Positions 12,146 to 23,520 of a DNA stretch of 64,000 nucleotides are shown piece after piece (position 1 is the first letter of the stretch; every line of letters starts with the position of its first letter). The notes beneath the pieces were generated by a model that saw only the letters and a list, made by a program, of their open reading frames with translations, was not told the origin of the DNA and ran no database searches. The stretch covers positions 148,671,890-148,735,889 of the forward strand of contig CAXKWD010000009.1 of NCBI GenBank assembly GCA_964059195.1. The letters run 5' to 3'. The translations under genes and the position numbers were made by a program. The stretch is from Ectobius pallidus (taxonomy: Eukaryota > Arthropoda > Insecta > Blattodea > Ectobiidae).

Positions 12146-12592
12146 TAAAATCAATGTCCAAATTATGTCCCACCCGTAACAGATTTTGAAAAACAAATTT
12201 AAAATATTTAAAATAAATTTTAAATAATGTTTTCCATCTAGTATGAAGGAGAACACATGGTAGAATTTACAGAATGCGCAGAACCATTTTATCTATGCCA
12301 AACATGACTAACAGCCATAACTGTGTCTATAACTGATACAGCAAGGCTGTTAGTCATGTTTGGCTCAGATAAAATATGAGCTCTGCTGGTCAATACACAA
12401 AAATATTAGCACTTTCCTTGATGGCACTTAGTCACCTCTAGCACTGAGCCATCCATTTAGCTATCCCAAAATGCAAAATATCAAAATCTATTCAATTTCA
12501 CAGAAAACACTACATTGCTATGTCTGTTGAGGGTTACTGGACGTCTACGCTAAGCACCATGCTCGAATATAAAGAAGTTAGGCGATGGTTAC
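12146..12592. other. Kdm3 intron, short palindromic repeat only
   Basis: Near 12298-12365, AACATGACTAACAGCC and its inverse GGCTGTTAGTCATGTT flank about 40 bases, a small hairpin. Nothing else is recognised. Confidence 0.4.
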
Positions 12593-12835
12593 CTTGCAGA
12601 CGCCATTCATAGCTTCTTTGCTCATGCGGCAGCCACAGAACTGAGGAATGTCCCATATCACTCGCATCTCGTGGACTTTCTTGCCGAGCTGCATAAGAGA
12701 GTCCCCGGCTATTATCTGCGTGAGCATCAGCTTCTCCTGCTCATGGGCTTGTCTGTTGGTACATAACAGCCATGAGAAGTCGTCTCGGTCCTTGCCAGAC
12801 TCTCCCCACGACTTCACTTCGCCGTTCTTACGACC
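12593..12835 (-). CDS. Kdm3: Kdm3 exon 7: region following the zinc finger
   Basis: Encodes 81 codons, phase 0 at both ends. The recognisable family blocks are FSWLLCTNRQ, then LMLTQIIAGDSLMQLGKKVH, matching the MPTQIIPG...L..MVHA..KWGI region of vertebrate KDM3A/B, and a following Cys pair (FCGC). Acceptor CTTTCGTTTCAG and donor AAG/GTAACC fit. It joins exon 6 directly after the zinc-finger CYK and joins exon 8 at VCK-DLLKVY. Confidence 0.94.
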
Positions 12836-13114
12836 CTGAAACGAAAGCAACAGTCAGCAGCGGAACATAACCATGGTGTCAGACTTCGCTTCTGTCCGAC
12901 TGCCATGCATCAGACGGTTAAAAAGCTCATGATAAACATCAGACACAATCAGTTATATATGTTATCATCACACGCAGGCACAAACATCGTGCAAGTTAGT
13001 CAAACAAGTCAAAGTATCACAAATGTTGCTGTTATTGAAACACTCATACGCCTGCCAGTTTTTAGCTAAAGTATAGAATTCTGTTGTTTTTCAAACTGTG
13101 GTTTATACTTCTAA

Positions 13115-13824
13115 GGGCCTGTATTACCACCTACCGACAAATCCTCCCGATACGTGACTTACAGATACCTTAACTGGAAGATGTCTTGTAATACCACTGC
13201 TGAACTGCTATCGGCAAGAATGCAGTAAAATTTTGTGAAATGATCCTTAGCTTGTTGAACGAAGAGGTGTGTTTGTGTATTTGATAGGCCTCTGCTAGGT
13301 GCGGCAGCTCTAATTTGTATTTGTACAATTAAATTATGTAACAACATATCACATCTGGATGACATGAAAGATGGGAGGAGATACAGCAGATTGAAGGACG
13401 AAGCTGGAGATAGGGAACACTGGCGTCAGAAATTCTCCGTACGAAGACATGGACCTGCCACTAGGCAGAATACTAAATAATAATAACAACATATCGATTT
13501 AAGTGCAGTAATCAATTTGTGCAATTCTATTTCATTCAAATGTGAGCCTAAATTGGCATTTTTGTGTAAGTTAAATCTTCCAGCATCAATTCTGAAATTC
13601 AGGTGGCTATGAAGTTTCCGTGTGTTGCCACCTTGTTTCCACCAAACTTCCCTAACTGGCCGTTGGTAGTTTATCAGCGACTCCATCCTCTTGCTAGCTT
13701 ATCTGGGAGTTGTCTTGCCAGACAGATTTTGTCAGTGGAGTTCATAGTATGTAATTCTTGGCTAACTTACAAATAAGTTCTCTATCTGGCAGATAAATAT
13801 ATCAGGTGGTCATCTTACAGGCCC
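13115..13824. mobile_element. PIF/Harbinger-type element, 710 bp
   Basis: Ends GGGCCTGTATTACCACC and the inverse of GGGCCTGTAAGATGACCACC, flanked by TAA (13112-13114 and 13825-13827), the TSD type of PIF/Harbinger. It has no transposase and is interrupted by a LINE tail at 13351-13484. Confidence 0.72.
13351..13484 (+). mobile_element. 5'-truncated LINE 3' end, 134 bp
   Basis: Reads DDMKDGRRYSRLKDEAGDRE then HWRQKFSVRRHGPATRQN and a stop, followed by a short (TAA)n tail. This is the C-terminus of a non-LTR ORF2. An 11-bp duplication AACAACATATC (13340-13350 and 13485-13495) marks the target-primed insertion. Confidence 0.78.
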
Positions 13825-14480
13825 TAAGATTTGAACATACCGGTAATATCTTGCATTGTAAACAATGTCAAAAGCTATTATGGCCAAGTAGGAATAGAAA
13901 AGAAAAATTCCAACATGAAATACTCATGTAACCTTATTCTAGAGTAAGGAACACATTTAGCTGTCTCAGCCTCTTTCACAGTCGCATTATTCATAAGGCA
14001 AGACTTAAAACCTAAGTTTGTGTATGAATTGAGTGGCTTATAACTACTGTTCATAGAATTTGTGAAAAATATTTCAAATAAGAGTTTAAGCTCTTTGTAT
14101 AATACATTACATAATATACCACTTATTATAATATATTACGCATGCTATGCAACTCAAATAAAAATATTTAAAACAAAACTATTAAAGACAATAGTGAAAA
14201 GTGAAATTATCTTCAAGTCAAGCTGGTCGTAAGAATGAAGAGAATGTTGCCACACTTGCTTTAAGGAGTCATAAACGAACTATAAATATTGGTATTTCAA
14301 CCAAAACCTATTCTAAAATAAAATAAACTATTATCAGTATACTGAAAAAAATCATTACTGTAATATCCCCAGAGGATATTTTTTTTCTGGAATAAGTTTA
14401 CAAAATAATTTTGTTTTGTATTCTTTGGTGTGTATTACTACACAATTGGAAAATGTTTTTTTCTTGGAGGTTATGGGATA
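13825..14480. other. Kdm3 intron, nothing recognised
   Basis: AT-rich; contains short A/T runs and no element ends or exon signals I can support. Confidence 0.3.
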
Positions 14481-14489
14481 CACATGTTG

Positions 14490-14893
14490 TTAAAGGCTGA
14501 GTTCTGAAGATAAAGAGGGGGGAACCCTGTGGAAGAAGATGTTTACAAAATGTCTGGAAAATGCTTGTGAGAAACGTTGTAAAACACAGCAAACGCAAGA
14601 ACAACTTGTGTAAATTGCATTACATCCATGCACAACTGTCCATGCACATTGTTGAAGTGTTTTGAACTTTTTCGTTGGTGTGGAAGCCAGATCTTGGGTT
14701 TGTTCGGGAAATCTGTGTGCATCCATTGTTTGGATTGTTCTTTTGATTCTGGATTGTCGTAACGAATCCACGTTTCACCCCCTATCACAGTGGATTTCAA
14801 AAACTCGTTCCCGTGCTGAGTGACTTTCATCTTTTTCAGCAGCTGAAGAAAGATCTGGGAGGACAGAGCTACCACACCAACGAAGGATTTCAA
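14490..14893 (-). pseudogene. Mariner transposase fragment (central part)
   Basis: A minus-strand frame of 116 codons contains IGGETWIRYDNPESKEQSKQ followed by W, matching the first catalytic block of mariner transposases (normally G-D-E-[TS]-W). The catalytic Asp is replaced by Gly. The HDNARP and APSD blocks are missing, and the frame ends in unrelated sequence, so it is dead. Confidence 0.8.
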
Positions 14894-14939
14894 AACACTT
14901 CAAAATATCATGAAGGCCCTTCTCAATATGCTGGCGGCA

Positions 14940-15120
14940 AGATTCTATGAAGAGGGTATTTGAAAGTTGCACCACGCTTCGACAAATGTCTCAATTGGAG
15001 TGTGACTACGTAGAGAAGTAGCTAGAAGGTGTACCTAAATGTTCCAAATAAAACAGTTTTGATTTTTGCTGTGGTTTTCATTTTATGGCCCATCAGACCT
15101 TGAAAAAAAAATAGCCCTCA
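14940..15120 (+). mobile_element. Mariner 3' end (C-terminus plus TIR), opposite orientation to the neighbour fragment
   Basis: Plus-strand translation FYEEGI...KLHHASTNVSIGV is the degenerate transposase C-terminus. It is followed by CCTTCTAGCTACTTC-type sequence (inverse sense), AAAACAGTTTTGATTTTTGC and the TIR-like AAAATAGCCCTCATAC. The same 3' module forms the core of the elements at 30162 and 48494. It is head-to-head with the minus-strand fragment at 14490-14893. Confidence 0.7.
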
Positions 15121-15292
15121 TACGTTTGTGTAACTGAAAATAATTTTGTTCAATTCATGTACTTGACAAAGCCTTGTAAACCTTTCACATTTGGCTAATA
15201 AATCTTGAAAACCTTAAAATTTTTGTACAAATTTCCCTGGCTTTTTCCCTTAATTTACAAAATTCCCTGACTTTCCAGAATGTGGGACTTAC

Positions 15293-15423
15293 CTTGTAAC
15301 AATCAATGCAGACAACAAAACCACACTTGCTGCACGCCCAGTGAAAGTTGAACAAAGTAGTTTCACATACATCACACATTTCTCGAACACCTTGCACCAC
15401 TCTCTTCCAGGCGATCACTTTCT
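15293..15423 (-). CDS. Kdm3: Kdm3 exon 6: C6 zinc finger
   Basis: Encodes the signature KDM3 zinc finger: [20 protein letters not shown] followed by [11 protein letters not shown], with six cysteines at model residues 1095, 1098, 1109, 1112, 1117 and 1120. In this family the finger is needed for enzymatic activity. The exon starts with two bases completing a Glu codon from exon 5 and ends in phase 0 after CYK. Donor AAG/GTAAGT is perfect consensus; acceptor is TTTTCATTGCAG. The adjacent intron has a decayed TTCCCTGAC-type repeat at 15199-15290. Confidence 0.97.
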
Positions 15424-15509
15424 CTGCAATGAAAATCACCACTAATTAGAAATTGCATCTCACATACATGATAACACGAGATCACTTAGTAAGATTCAAA
15501 CCAACGAAC

Positions 15510-15660
15510 CTTCAGACATGTGCACGGCTAGGGATTCTCGCTCTTGTTCCAGCAAATCACAGAATTGATCACCGACCTGAGACAGTAAGAATCTAGACAT
15601 TTCTATGTCTAGATCAGCTGGAGGATTGTCGGGGATCGGCAGCCACAGCTTCAGATCATC
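15510..15660 (-). CDS. Kdm3: Kdm3 exon 5: segment before the zinc finger
   Basis: Too short for an ordinary ORF call but clear by homology and phase. Translation gives DDLKLWLPIPDNPPADLDIE then MSRFLLSQVGDQFCDLLEQE, matching the family motif (LD.E.....L..VGDQFC.L...E) upstream of the zinc finger. Encodes 50 codons plus one base. Acceptor TACATTACAG lies right of 15660, donor GAAG/GTTCGT left of 15510. The final G joins AG of exon 6 to restore a Glu codon. Confidence 0.93.
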
Positions 15661-16076
15661 CTGTAATGTACCAAGCTAGATTACTGATTTCACTGGCCTT
15701 CAAATATGAAATCTCCAAAGTTTTCTTGATAATCTACTTTTTATTTTTTCAAAATAGCCTAATGCACACTATACTAGTTTTTTAACCGTCTCGATATAAC
15801 TTCTGTTCTAAAACATTTAATTCATCACAAAAACTCAAAATTCATTTAAGGAGATGCTCAAATTCTTTCTTTCAGAAAATATAAAGATATAATATAAACA
15901 ACTTATATTACTTGTAGATTTGTGTGCTTATGAAATTTTATCTTGAATCACCATATTTACGCCAAAAGGTAATTGTAAGCTTCTGCTTAGAAGAGTAAGG
16001 ACTCTAAAACAAAGCATTTTGTTTTAACAACAGAAGACAAAGATATTATTAATGATCTTAATAACACTGTACATAC
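15661..16076. other. Kdm3 intron between exons 4 and 5
   Basis: AT-rich intron sequence with no recognised element. Confidence 0.5.
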
Positions 16077-18692
16077 CTCTGAGGCATCTCTGTGAGGATC
16101 CGAGAAGCCAGCAATAGCCAATTGCCCGTTCTTTGTGTAGCGCAGGCGCCTAAAAGCATAGAATCTACAGAAGATGTTAGGCATATTTCTTGAACGCTGG
16201 TTTGGAGTCCATCGACACTCACGGCATTTGGCTAGCTTGGGAGCGACCTCATGGCACGGACCATCTTGAAGGAAACTCTCGCCAGTTTTCTTCAGCTGAC
16301 TGACTGGTGGCTTGCGAAAAGGATCACGCTGTGGAGCCGGCGGATCATCCCGGGATCTTTTCTGCCGCGGCTCCTCACCTTTATCGTTTTTTGACGACTT
16401 TGGCCTGCGTCCTCTCTTCCTGGGCTCCTTGCTTGGGTTGCTGGTGCTACTGGTGCTGTTGCCGCCTCCACCGTTGGCAGACTTCTTGCTCTGATTGGTG
16501 CTTGCTCCACTGTCGGAGTCCTTGTCGCTCAGACTTTCTTTATCACTGTCACTTCCACTTTCACTGTTTGCCTGCGTCGCATGGGCTAGCTTCTTACGTT
16601 TCTCCTCTGCTGCTTTACGAGCAGCACCTCCTCCCTTCTTACGTTTCATTTTGGGTGGTTTTCTTTTTGGAGGAGTCTTCTGTTCTCTTTCTGCGTCTGA
16701 ACTGGACGAGTCTTCTTGTCGTGCCTGCTTGGAGGTTGGTATGTCTGATGCATGTCCGTTCACTGTGACATTGCTGGGTGGTGCTTTGCGATTGTTCCCT
16801 TTGTTGGGGTTGGGCTTTCCTTTGCACATGCCCTCTTTACTGGCTGGGGTTGGTGTCGTCGTGTTTGTGCCCAAATTCAAGGGAAGGGTGACACACGAGC
16901 CTGTACCGACGATACCCATAGTATCTTCTGTACCGTCCTCGCCGGAGTGCCTCTGCAACCAAGCCTTCTTGAGCTTGTGCACAGGGTAGCTGCTGCCAGC
17001 TGCAGGTCGAACGGGGCCAGGACTATTTGACTTATCTGAGTCCACGCTGCTGGGTGGGGGTTGGGCGGGTTTGCTGGGCGTGTTGAGGCTGGGACTGCTG
17101 GGTGGTGCGAGGGGCACAGGACTGTTTCTCTGAGGTGGAAACATTGCCGTCACTCCAGGACTGCTGCATGTACTGCTCGGCCTAACAGAACCATCTCCAG
17201 AGCCGGTTCTCACTGGCACGCTGCAAGGACTGGCAGTCACCGTTGTGCTGGCCATCGATGACTCCGACAGAGACGTTGCAGCAGGTGTGCAATACGCTGC
17301 CGTGTTCACAACAGTTGTGATGGTAGTTGCCGCACTTGCAATGAGGGGACTTGGCTCGCTCACTCGTGACAGCAGAGGCTGTGACAGGGGTACCACCTGT
17401 GGCTGCTCGCAACGCCGCTTCTTGTTGGCATCCACCGGCATGCTGTTTGGACTGTGGTGTGGTGCAATGCCTTTCCTTTTGGGGGAACCCGCCAGTTCAT
17501 CCCTATTATTTCCACGGTCCGACGAGACTCCTAGGTCCAGGGGCTGCGTTTGAAAAACAGGAGTTAAGCCCAGGAGGTGACTGGAGGGCTGATGCGGTAT
17601 TTGCAGCGGAGATGAGCGAGGGTTGGTGAGAGGGGCAGCACTGGCCGAAGGGGGAGAAGACCCCTGATGCTGGGGCGGAGGTTTCACGGCGAGGCCAGGA
17701 CCTCCAGCGTAAAGTCTGTCATACAAACCACTGGTGCCCCTGGAATGTGCCGGTGGAGGAGGTGGGCCGGCAGTCGTCTGATGCGGAGGAGGATGGTGGT
17801 GCGACATCTGCTGGTATGGGGAAGGTGATACAGACGATGTAAGTGGAGCCTTGGACGTAAGGGGTAGAGGACCGGAGTTGACGGAGTCTTGAGCACGACA
17901 CACTGGCGTGCCCGTCGTGATGCCAGGCTTCCCGTAGATGTGCGGAGGAGCAGGACTACTCACTTTGGGCTTCGAGCCGGCTGTTACGCTACCTCCCGTC
18001 GCTAGGGCATAGTGCGTTGTGGTAACATGCCCTGCGGGTGATGGGTACGGATAAGATCCGACGGTTGCAGTCTTTGAGGGTCCGTACGGAAGAGGACTGG
18101 GACCACCAGAACCCCCATATCTCTGTTCCGGAGGCGACGGGTGGGGTTGCTGAGGAGACTGGCGATGTGCGAGTGCATGCGGACTGGACCGATGCATTCC
18201 TTTACCGACCAGATTCTGCGGCTCCATCGCCATGTGAGGGTGGTGGGGACTAGGTGAATGCCGAGGTGCTAGGTGATGTGGCGACTGCGTAGGACTGCGA
18301 TACTCGTAGGCTTTGTGTTGAGTCGGGGGGAGGTACTTGGGACTCGGGGAATGTGGGGGAGGCACCTTGCCTTCATTCTTAACGATCACAGAGTTCTTTA
18401 TATCACTCATAAGGGGAGGAGGGTTTGGCAAATCTCTGTCCATGCCACTTTTTGCCGCTGTCACTAGAGACGAGGGGGAAGCTTTTAGCTGTTCTTGCTT
18501 TGCCTTGCTGCTGTCATGGGGAAGCAAGTTTCCAGGGTGGTATGCTGGGTATCCAAACAGATTGAAGTTGGGTTCCGCTTTAGGTAGAACAGCATGACCA
18601 GCTGGAGGTTTGTCTGAAGACTTTCCACTGCTAACTCGACTATGCGCAGGGGGTGGATACTCTACCTTGGGTCCGCTTGGAGGCCTCTGCAC
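16077..18692 (-). CDS. Kdm3: Kdm3 exon 4: giant low-complexity exon with basic nuclear segments and a Cys motif
   Basis: A single 872-codon exon, phase 0 at both ends. The first two thirds are Pro/Ser/His/Gln-rich and predicted disordered. Then come several basic tracts (KRKPPKMKRKKGG, EEKRKKLA, PRKRGRRPKSSK with an AT-hook-like core) that are likely nuclear-localisation or DNA-contact segments. Near the end is GESFLQDGPCHEVAPKLAKC then RECRW, equivalent to the FLQDG...C..VAP.L.KCRECR block of vertebrate KDM3A/B, followed by FCRFYAFRRLRYTKNGQL. Donor GAG/GTATGT and acceptor TTTCTGTTCAG fit. Many overlapping ORFs on both strands here are shadows. The reading frame continues into the intron past the donor before stopping. 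Confidence 0.96.
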
Positions 18693-18911
18693 CTGAACAG
18701 AAACAAACATAAGACATATCCATGCAATCATCTCATTTTTATTCATACAGTTGAACCTTCATATAACAAAGACCAATTTAACGTTAAACCTGCATTAAGT
18801 GATATTTTTCTACGGTCCCGGAAAACTTCCTATCTTAGTAATGTTATTTGTCCTATGCTGGTGTAACAGTCATAGAAATTTCTAACATTTATTATATTTA
18901 ACTGATTTATG

Positions 18912-19335
18912 CACGGTTTCTATAAACTCGTGAAATACTTATGGGTAAATTATCCATGGGCAAATTAGTTCCATTTCACCCACAATGATATAATGAGCAA
19001 GGCCTTGGAGTTGTACAGTTAATTTAATTCAGAAGGCTTTGATTCTCATTGTTTAAATTATTATTGATCCTACAAGAGGTTAAATTTTATCCAGCCATCC
19101 ATGAAAGGATAAATTAACCAGAAGATTTGCCCTTGGAAAGATCTTGCCCGAGTTTGTAGGAACATTTTTTCTGTCATTTTCATATTTACCCAGAGGACAT
19201 TTATCTAGAAACTCGCCACAAGTGTATGTGATTGTTACCTTTAAATTATTTGAGTTTGTAAAAGTTATTCTTGTGTAAATTCTGTCCATTGGATAATTTA
19301 CCCATAGGTATTTCGCAAGTTTATAGAAACCGGCC
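18912..19335. mobile_element. TIR MITE with about 48-bp TIRs, about 420 bp
   Basis: GGTTTCTATAAACTCGTGAA and ATGGGTAAATTATCCATGG on the left are mirrored by CCATTGGATAATTTACCCAT and TTCGCAAGTTTATAGAAACC on the right. Tips (GCACGG / CCGGCC) and target duplication are unclear, so the superfamily is not assigned. The sequence just left of it (18748-18830) resembles the partial repeat at 44985-45060. Confidence 0.65.
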
Positions 19336-19363
19336 ATTAATAAGACACTGAAAATGTTCATGC

Positions 19364-20313
19364 TAGTGATGGGAAAAATCGAATGATTTTAACAATCGAA
19401 TGATCATTCGAATACAGAACTAAACATTTCGAATGAAATCATTCGAAGTGTTTTATTCATAGAGGGACATGCAACTACGAGATGTTCGTTCGCTAGCTTC
19501 AATATTCTTTGAATGAAATCTTCCGTTCTCACTTCACTTCATTGGCATTCGAAAGCGGGTAGATTTAAATTGATAAATTAAGTGCGCACATTTCCGGCAG
19601 AGAACAATGCGGCCAGCTTACAACAAACACGGCCTCCAGAGATGTTTATTATTTTAGTCATGTAGTCCTGAACAAGTGCTGTAGTAAATACAGTAAATTA
19701 GGCCTAACATGAAATTTCTTGAAATCCTACAAATATAAATTGCTTAATCTTATAAATGTATCAAATATAAAAATTTGAAAGGCTGTATTTAATATCATAA
19801 TTCATAATATACGGTAATTAATCAAATAAATAATCCATTTGAAAATGCATATGTTTCATGTAGAAGCTAATGATGGATGTAAAACAGGAACAATCTTTGA
19901 AAAATTGAACTTTTTAATATTCGAGAGAACGGCTATTTTATTGTCAAAATATATTTTGTAGCCTGGGGTTGAAACTCGTGAAAATAAATCTTCGCTCTAG
20001 CTCTGCGTCATGCCATCCCCGCTTGGAATGGGAGAGACGGAAGTTACCGAAATCTTTGCTAACGGGGACACGATGGAACACGAAAACAATCGAATGAACG
20101 AGAGAACGAGCCGAGATGCCAGATTCCGAGAGGTTGAAGAAGCATTCAAATGAATTCATTCGCTTTCACACTTCAGTTAGTAAGCGAGCGCTCTAATGCT
20201 AGTCTGGAGCAGAGCAAAATCATTCGAATGATTTTTTTAACATCTCGAACATTTCGAATGTATTTAACAATCGAATATTTCGAATGAATTCATTCGAATG
20301 GTTCCCATCACTA
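19364..20313. mobile_element. hAT element, 950 bp, with many TTCGAATG iterations near both ends
   Basis: Ends TAGTGATGGGAA and its inverse TTCCCATCACTA, flanked by 8-bp GTTCATGC (19356-19363) and GTTCATAC (20314-20321). Subterminal regions (19375-19460 and 20145-20300) hold a dozen or so CATTCGAATG/TTCGAATGA palindromic iterations, likely transposase-binding repeats. No transposase ORF. Confidence 0.85.
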
Positions 20314-20406
20314 GTTCATACTAATAGCTGTTAATATCAATGTTAAATGTAAAATAAAGACAAGCGTAAGAAAATATATTTCTGTATTTAAAGAGAGACT
20401 GCTTAC

Positions 20407-20559
20407 CCCAGGAGTGAAGTACCGCTCCTGTCGAAACCTCTCCGCCATCAGACGCTGTTGTGCAACGTCATGCTCCACCACTCGCTTGCGATCTTCCTCC
20501 GTTGCCGAACCTCTTGGAGGTGGCAAACTGTTAATAAGGCTCCAGCAAGTCAAATTACG
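20407..20559 (-). CDS. Kdm3: Kdm3 exon 3: charged helical segment
   Basis: Encodes 51 codons, phase 0 at both ends: RNLTCWSLINSLPPPRGSAT, then a charged, probably helical stretch (EEDRKRVVEHDVAQQRLMAE) ending in RYFTPG, which joins exon 4 at VQRPPSGP. Acceptor AAATTTGCAG right of 20559; donor GGG/GTAAGC left of 20407. I do not recognise this segment from vertebrate KDM3, so membership rests on strand, splice sites, phase and position. It is the exon that either exon 2 (long form) or the alternative first exon at 32.1 kb can join. Confidence 0.85.
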
Positions 20560-20984
20560 CTGCAAATTTAAAAAAAACAAACCATGTTACAGTCACCCTA
20601 GAAATCACAAGTCGTGATAACTTTAAACTGTTCTCTTTGTATAAAAATATAGAGGACATAATCATGATGATAAATGTTAAGAAAACACTTGTAGAATTTG
20701 TAAATTCATCTGTCTTTGCTTATTAAAATGTCAGATCCACTCCGAGTTTGGATTTTCCAGTTCTTGCTGACTGAAAAGCTTCAATATTGTTAACATGAAC
20801 CTATTCACACTTTGCTCAACGTGGTCTGGTTTAAAAGGAACAAGTTCTGGTGATTGACCGTTTACAAGTCACTGTTTTGCAAATGTCATATCCACAAAAC
20901 CACAAAATTAAACTTTGCATAAACAATATTTTACGATATTAATAATATTTAAGGGAGCCCAAGAGGTGATTTTGAGATTTACTC

Positions 20985-21471
20985 AAGTGCATCGGATTAA
21001 GGTAAGGTGGGTTAATTACATGCTGAAAAGTGTGCATTTCAAAATTCTCACGATTTGAGCGTGACATAAGGGGTGGAAGGGTCACAATCTTGAAAAAAAA
21101 AAAAAGCCACCTTGATATTTTCGAGCGCGTCAAATTGTTTTTTATTTCAAAGGAAATATTGCAAGAATAACGGAAAAAATATAATCTGCTTATTTCCACG
21201 AGCCGAAGTAGCAAAAATCAATAAAGTTTAATGCGTGCAGTTGGAGTAAAGTTTGTGGAAATCAACATATTATATTTTTTCCGTTATTCTTGCATTATTT
21301 CCTTCAAAATAAAAAAACAATTCGACCACCCTCGAGAATGTCAAGGTGACTTCCCCCCCCCCCCACAAGATTGTGGCCCTCCCACTCCCTTATGTCATGC
21401 TCAAATCGTGAGAATTTTGAAATGCACTTTTCAGCATGTAATTAACCGACCTTACCTTAATCTGATGCGCT
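20985..21471. repeat. Foldback element, arms about 220 bp
   Basis: Left arm 20985-21205 (GTGCATCGGATTAAGGTAAG ... ATAACGGAAAAAATATAATC) is repeated inversely at 21250-21471, separated by about 45 bp. A run of A in the left arm and a run of C in the right arm are expanded at equivalent positions. The overlapping ORFs are artefacts. Confidence 0.82.
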
Positions 21472-21479
21472 ACATGAAT

Positions 21480-22470
21480 AATTTAGATGTACTGGATTCC
21501 ACCTTAAGGCGACTTCTTCCCATACCAAATTTTCTCTACATAAGAATACACAAGAGTAAATTAGCAATATTCCCTAACCTACATTATTATGTAGAAGTCT
21601 GAGGTAGCTACTTTGTGGTTTCCTAACAGTGAGTCTATTTATTTTATTTACTTTCCAACTTGTAAATTTAAATATTTACTACCCACAATACTAATCACTA
21701 CACAGCTGGAAGTCATTTTTCATTTGTGTTGTCTCCACAGAAGGAGCAGCTTCTTTGTACTGTAACTAGAATAGAGCAAATGTTTCCTGGAAGTGAGGAA
21801 GTTAGGATTTGTCTGCTTAAAACTAATTGACATACTGTTCACAGATTGACAGGTTTCAGGGAAGTGTAAGCAGCAGTTGTAGGAAAAGAGGTCATCATAA
21901 CAGGAAAAATTCTGTAGACCAGTTAATTGAAGAAGACACTTCCAGACAGGGGATAATTATTCTGCAATATACTCTGCAGATGTATTAAATCCCTGTGTAA
22001 GCAACGCGAATACGAATCCTAATAAAAACTCGGGTACTCACAACGTGAAATGTCTTGTGCATGCTGCCTAAAAGTAGCAAGCTCAACATGTTATTTGTTT
22101 TCACATTTGCAATAAACAGAAAAGGCGGAATGTATTGTTCTTGCCATTTTAAAAAGACCTCCTCCCAAACCATTGTCTATCTACAAAAGAATATAATAGT
22201 ATTGTTCCCTAATCAGAAAATCTGCACCAACAAAGAACAGGTGCTCTTGTAGTCGCGTGGATTTCCCCAGTGTTGCCGCTGTCATTCACCATTTTTTAAG
22301 TGAAGTAAACGTGTTGTGGTAGGTATTTGGACTGCAGACAAGTGTGAATACGCCTAATTGCATTTCTATTCACTGATTGACAGGTCGAAGATTAGGGTGG
22401 CAGCAGGTAGAAGCGGTTCTTGGGGGGGGGGAAGTCTTTATGAAGTGGCACCCACAATATAGCCACTTCT
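21480..22470. other. Kdm3 long intron, no recognised feature
   Basis: Unremarkable AT-rich sequence; a poly-G tract sits at 22421-22430. Confidence 0.3.
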
Positions 22471-23100
22471 TTGTTATAACTAAACTTCGAGCTAAATTAG
22501 GCTCTATTATAAAATGATTATTTTCACTCTAAGTTGTCAGTTTTCTTGAATATCTCACTTATAATAACAGAATAATATTTATTAATGCACCCATTCATCA
22601 ATGTTGATGATCAAACAACAAAGACACACAGTAGACAGAATTAATACAGAATTCATTAAGTGATAGGCCGATGAACAACATTAATTAATCTTTTCCAACT
22701 GTCCATAATTGGCTTCATAATAAATTACCCCTTATTTTCAATACTTCACATTATACAACATTGACCAGTTAAATGTTAACTGAATGAGTTGTACTTTTAC
22801 CTTACTATTTTTGGGTTTACTGTTATGCAGAAACTAGGCCCGCTAGTTTACACATCTACTGAAAGAGACTTTCTTTTATTGGTGGATAATGGAACTGAAA
22901 ACTCCAAGGAAATTAATTTCCCGCAAGACATTGGTCCTCTTTTGACATACCATTAAATATGGCTAAAGCCCATGTTAAAAATGCAATAAGAGCTAAAAAT
23001 GAATTGTTTTATAACACAAAAATCTGATGTGAAATTCACATAACTTCCTCTGCCCAAATAAAAGTTAAGCCTCTTAGCACGGAGCCGTTTTCGAGAAAAT
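22471..23100. mobile_element. Decayed relative of the hAT at 29450
   Basis: TTATAACTAAACTTCGAGCT, AGGCTCTATTATAAAATG and TTATTAATGCACCCATTCAT parallel 29444-29620 in order and spacing. The ends are too eroded to set precisely. Confidence 0.45.
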
Positions 23101-23520
23101 CGCAACAAACGAAATTTTCATGTCAAGTCCCCTTAAAAATAAGAGAATGTCGTCGCCAATATTCGTGTCACATCCCCGAAAGGTACCTAACCCAAATACA
23201 AAAACTTTTAGTAACAAAAGTAATTGCAAACAATAATTACTTAGGCTATAACAGATACAAAATCTAGGAACAATAATAGCTATTTATGTATCAAGTACGC
23301 AAAATAACGCTTTAGCGGACGAATCTAGTATAGCGGCCGAGGCGAAAGCCGAGGCTGAAATACTGGATGAGTCCGCTAAAGTTTTGGCGTACGTGGTGCA
23401 TACAATATTTTTTAGTAAAAGTTCTATAAATTATATGAAATAAAACAAAAAATACCGTATAATTAATTATAATGAAAGGCAGTCAGTCATTTCTTTAAGT
23501 TATATTGTCATGGCCATCTA

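Noticed and set aside
16307..18866. Many long ORFs on both strands inside 16.3-18.9 kb
   Set aside because: They are shadows of the GC-richer Kdm3 exon 4; none resembles a protein family and the minus frame with splice-consistent ends explains the region.
20939..21602. Two ORFs with similar peptides on opposite strands
   Set aside because: The resemblance comes from the inverted-repeat arms of the foldback, not from a gene pair.
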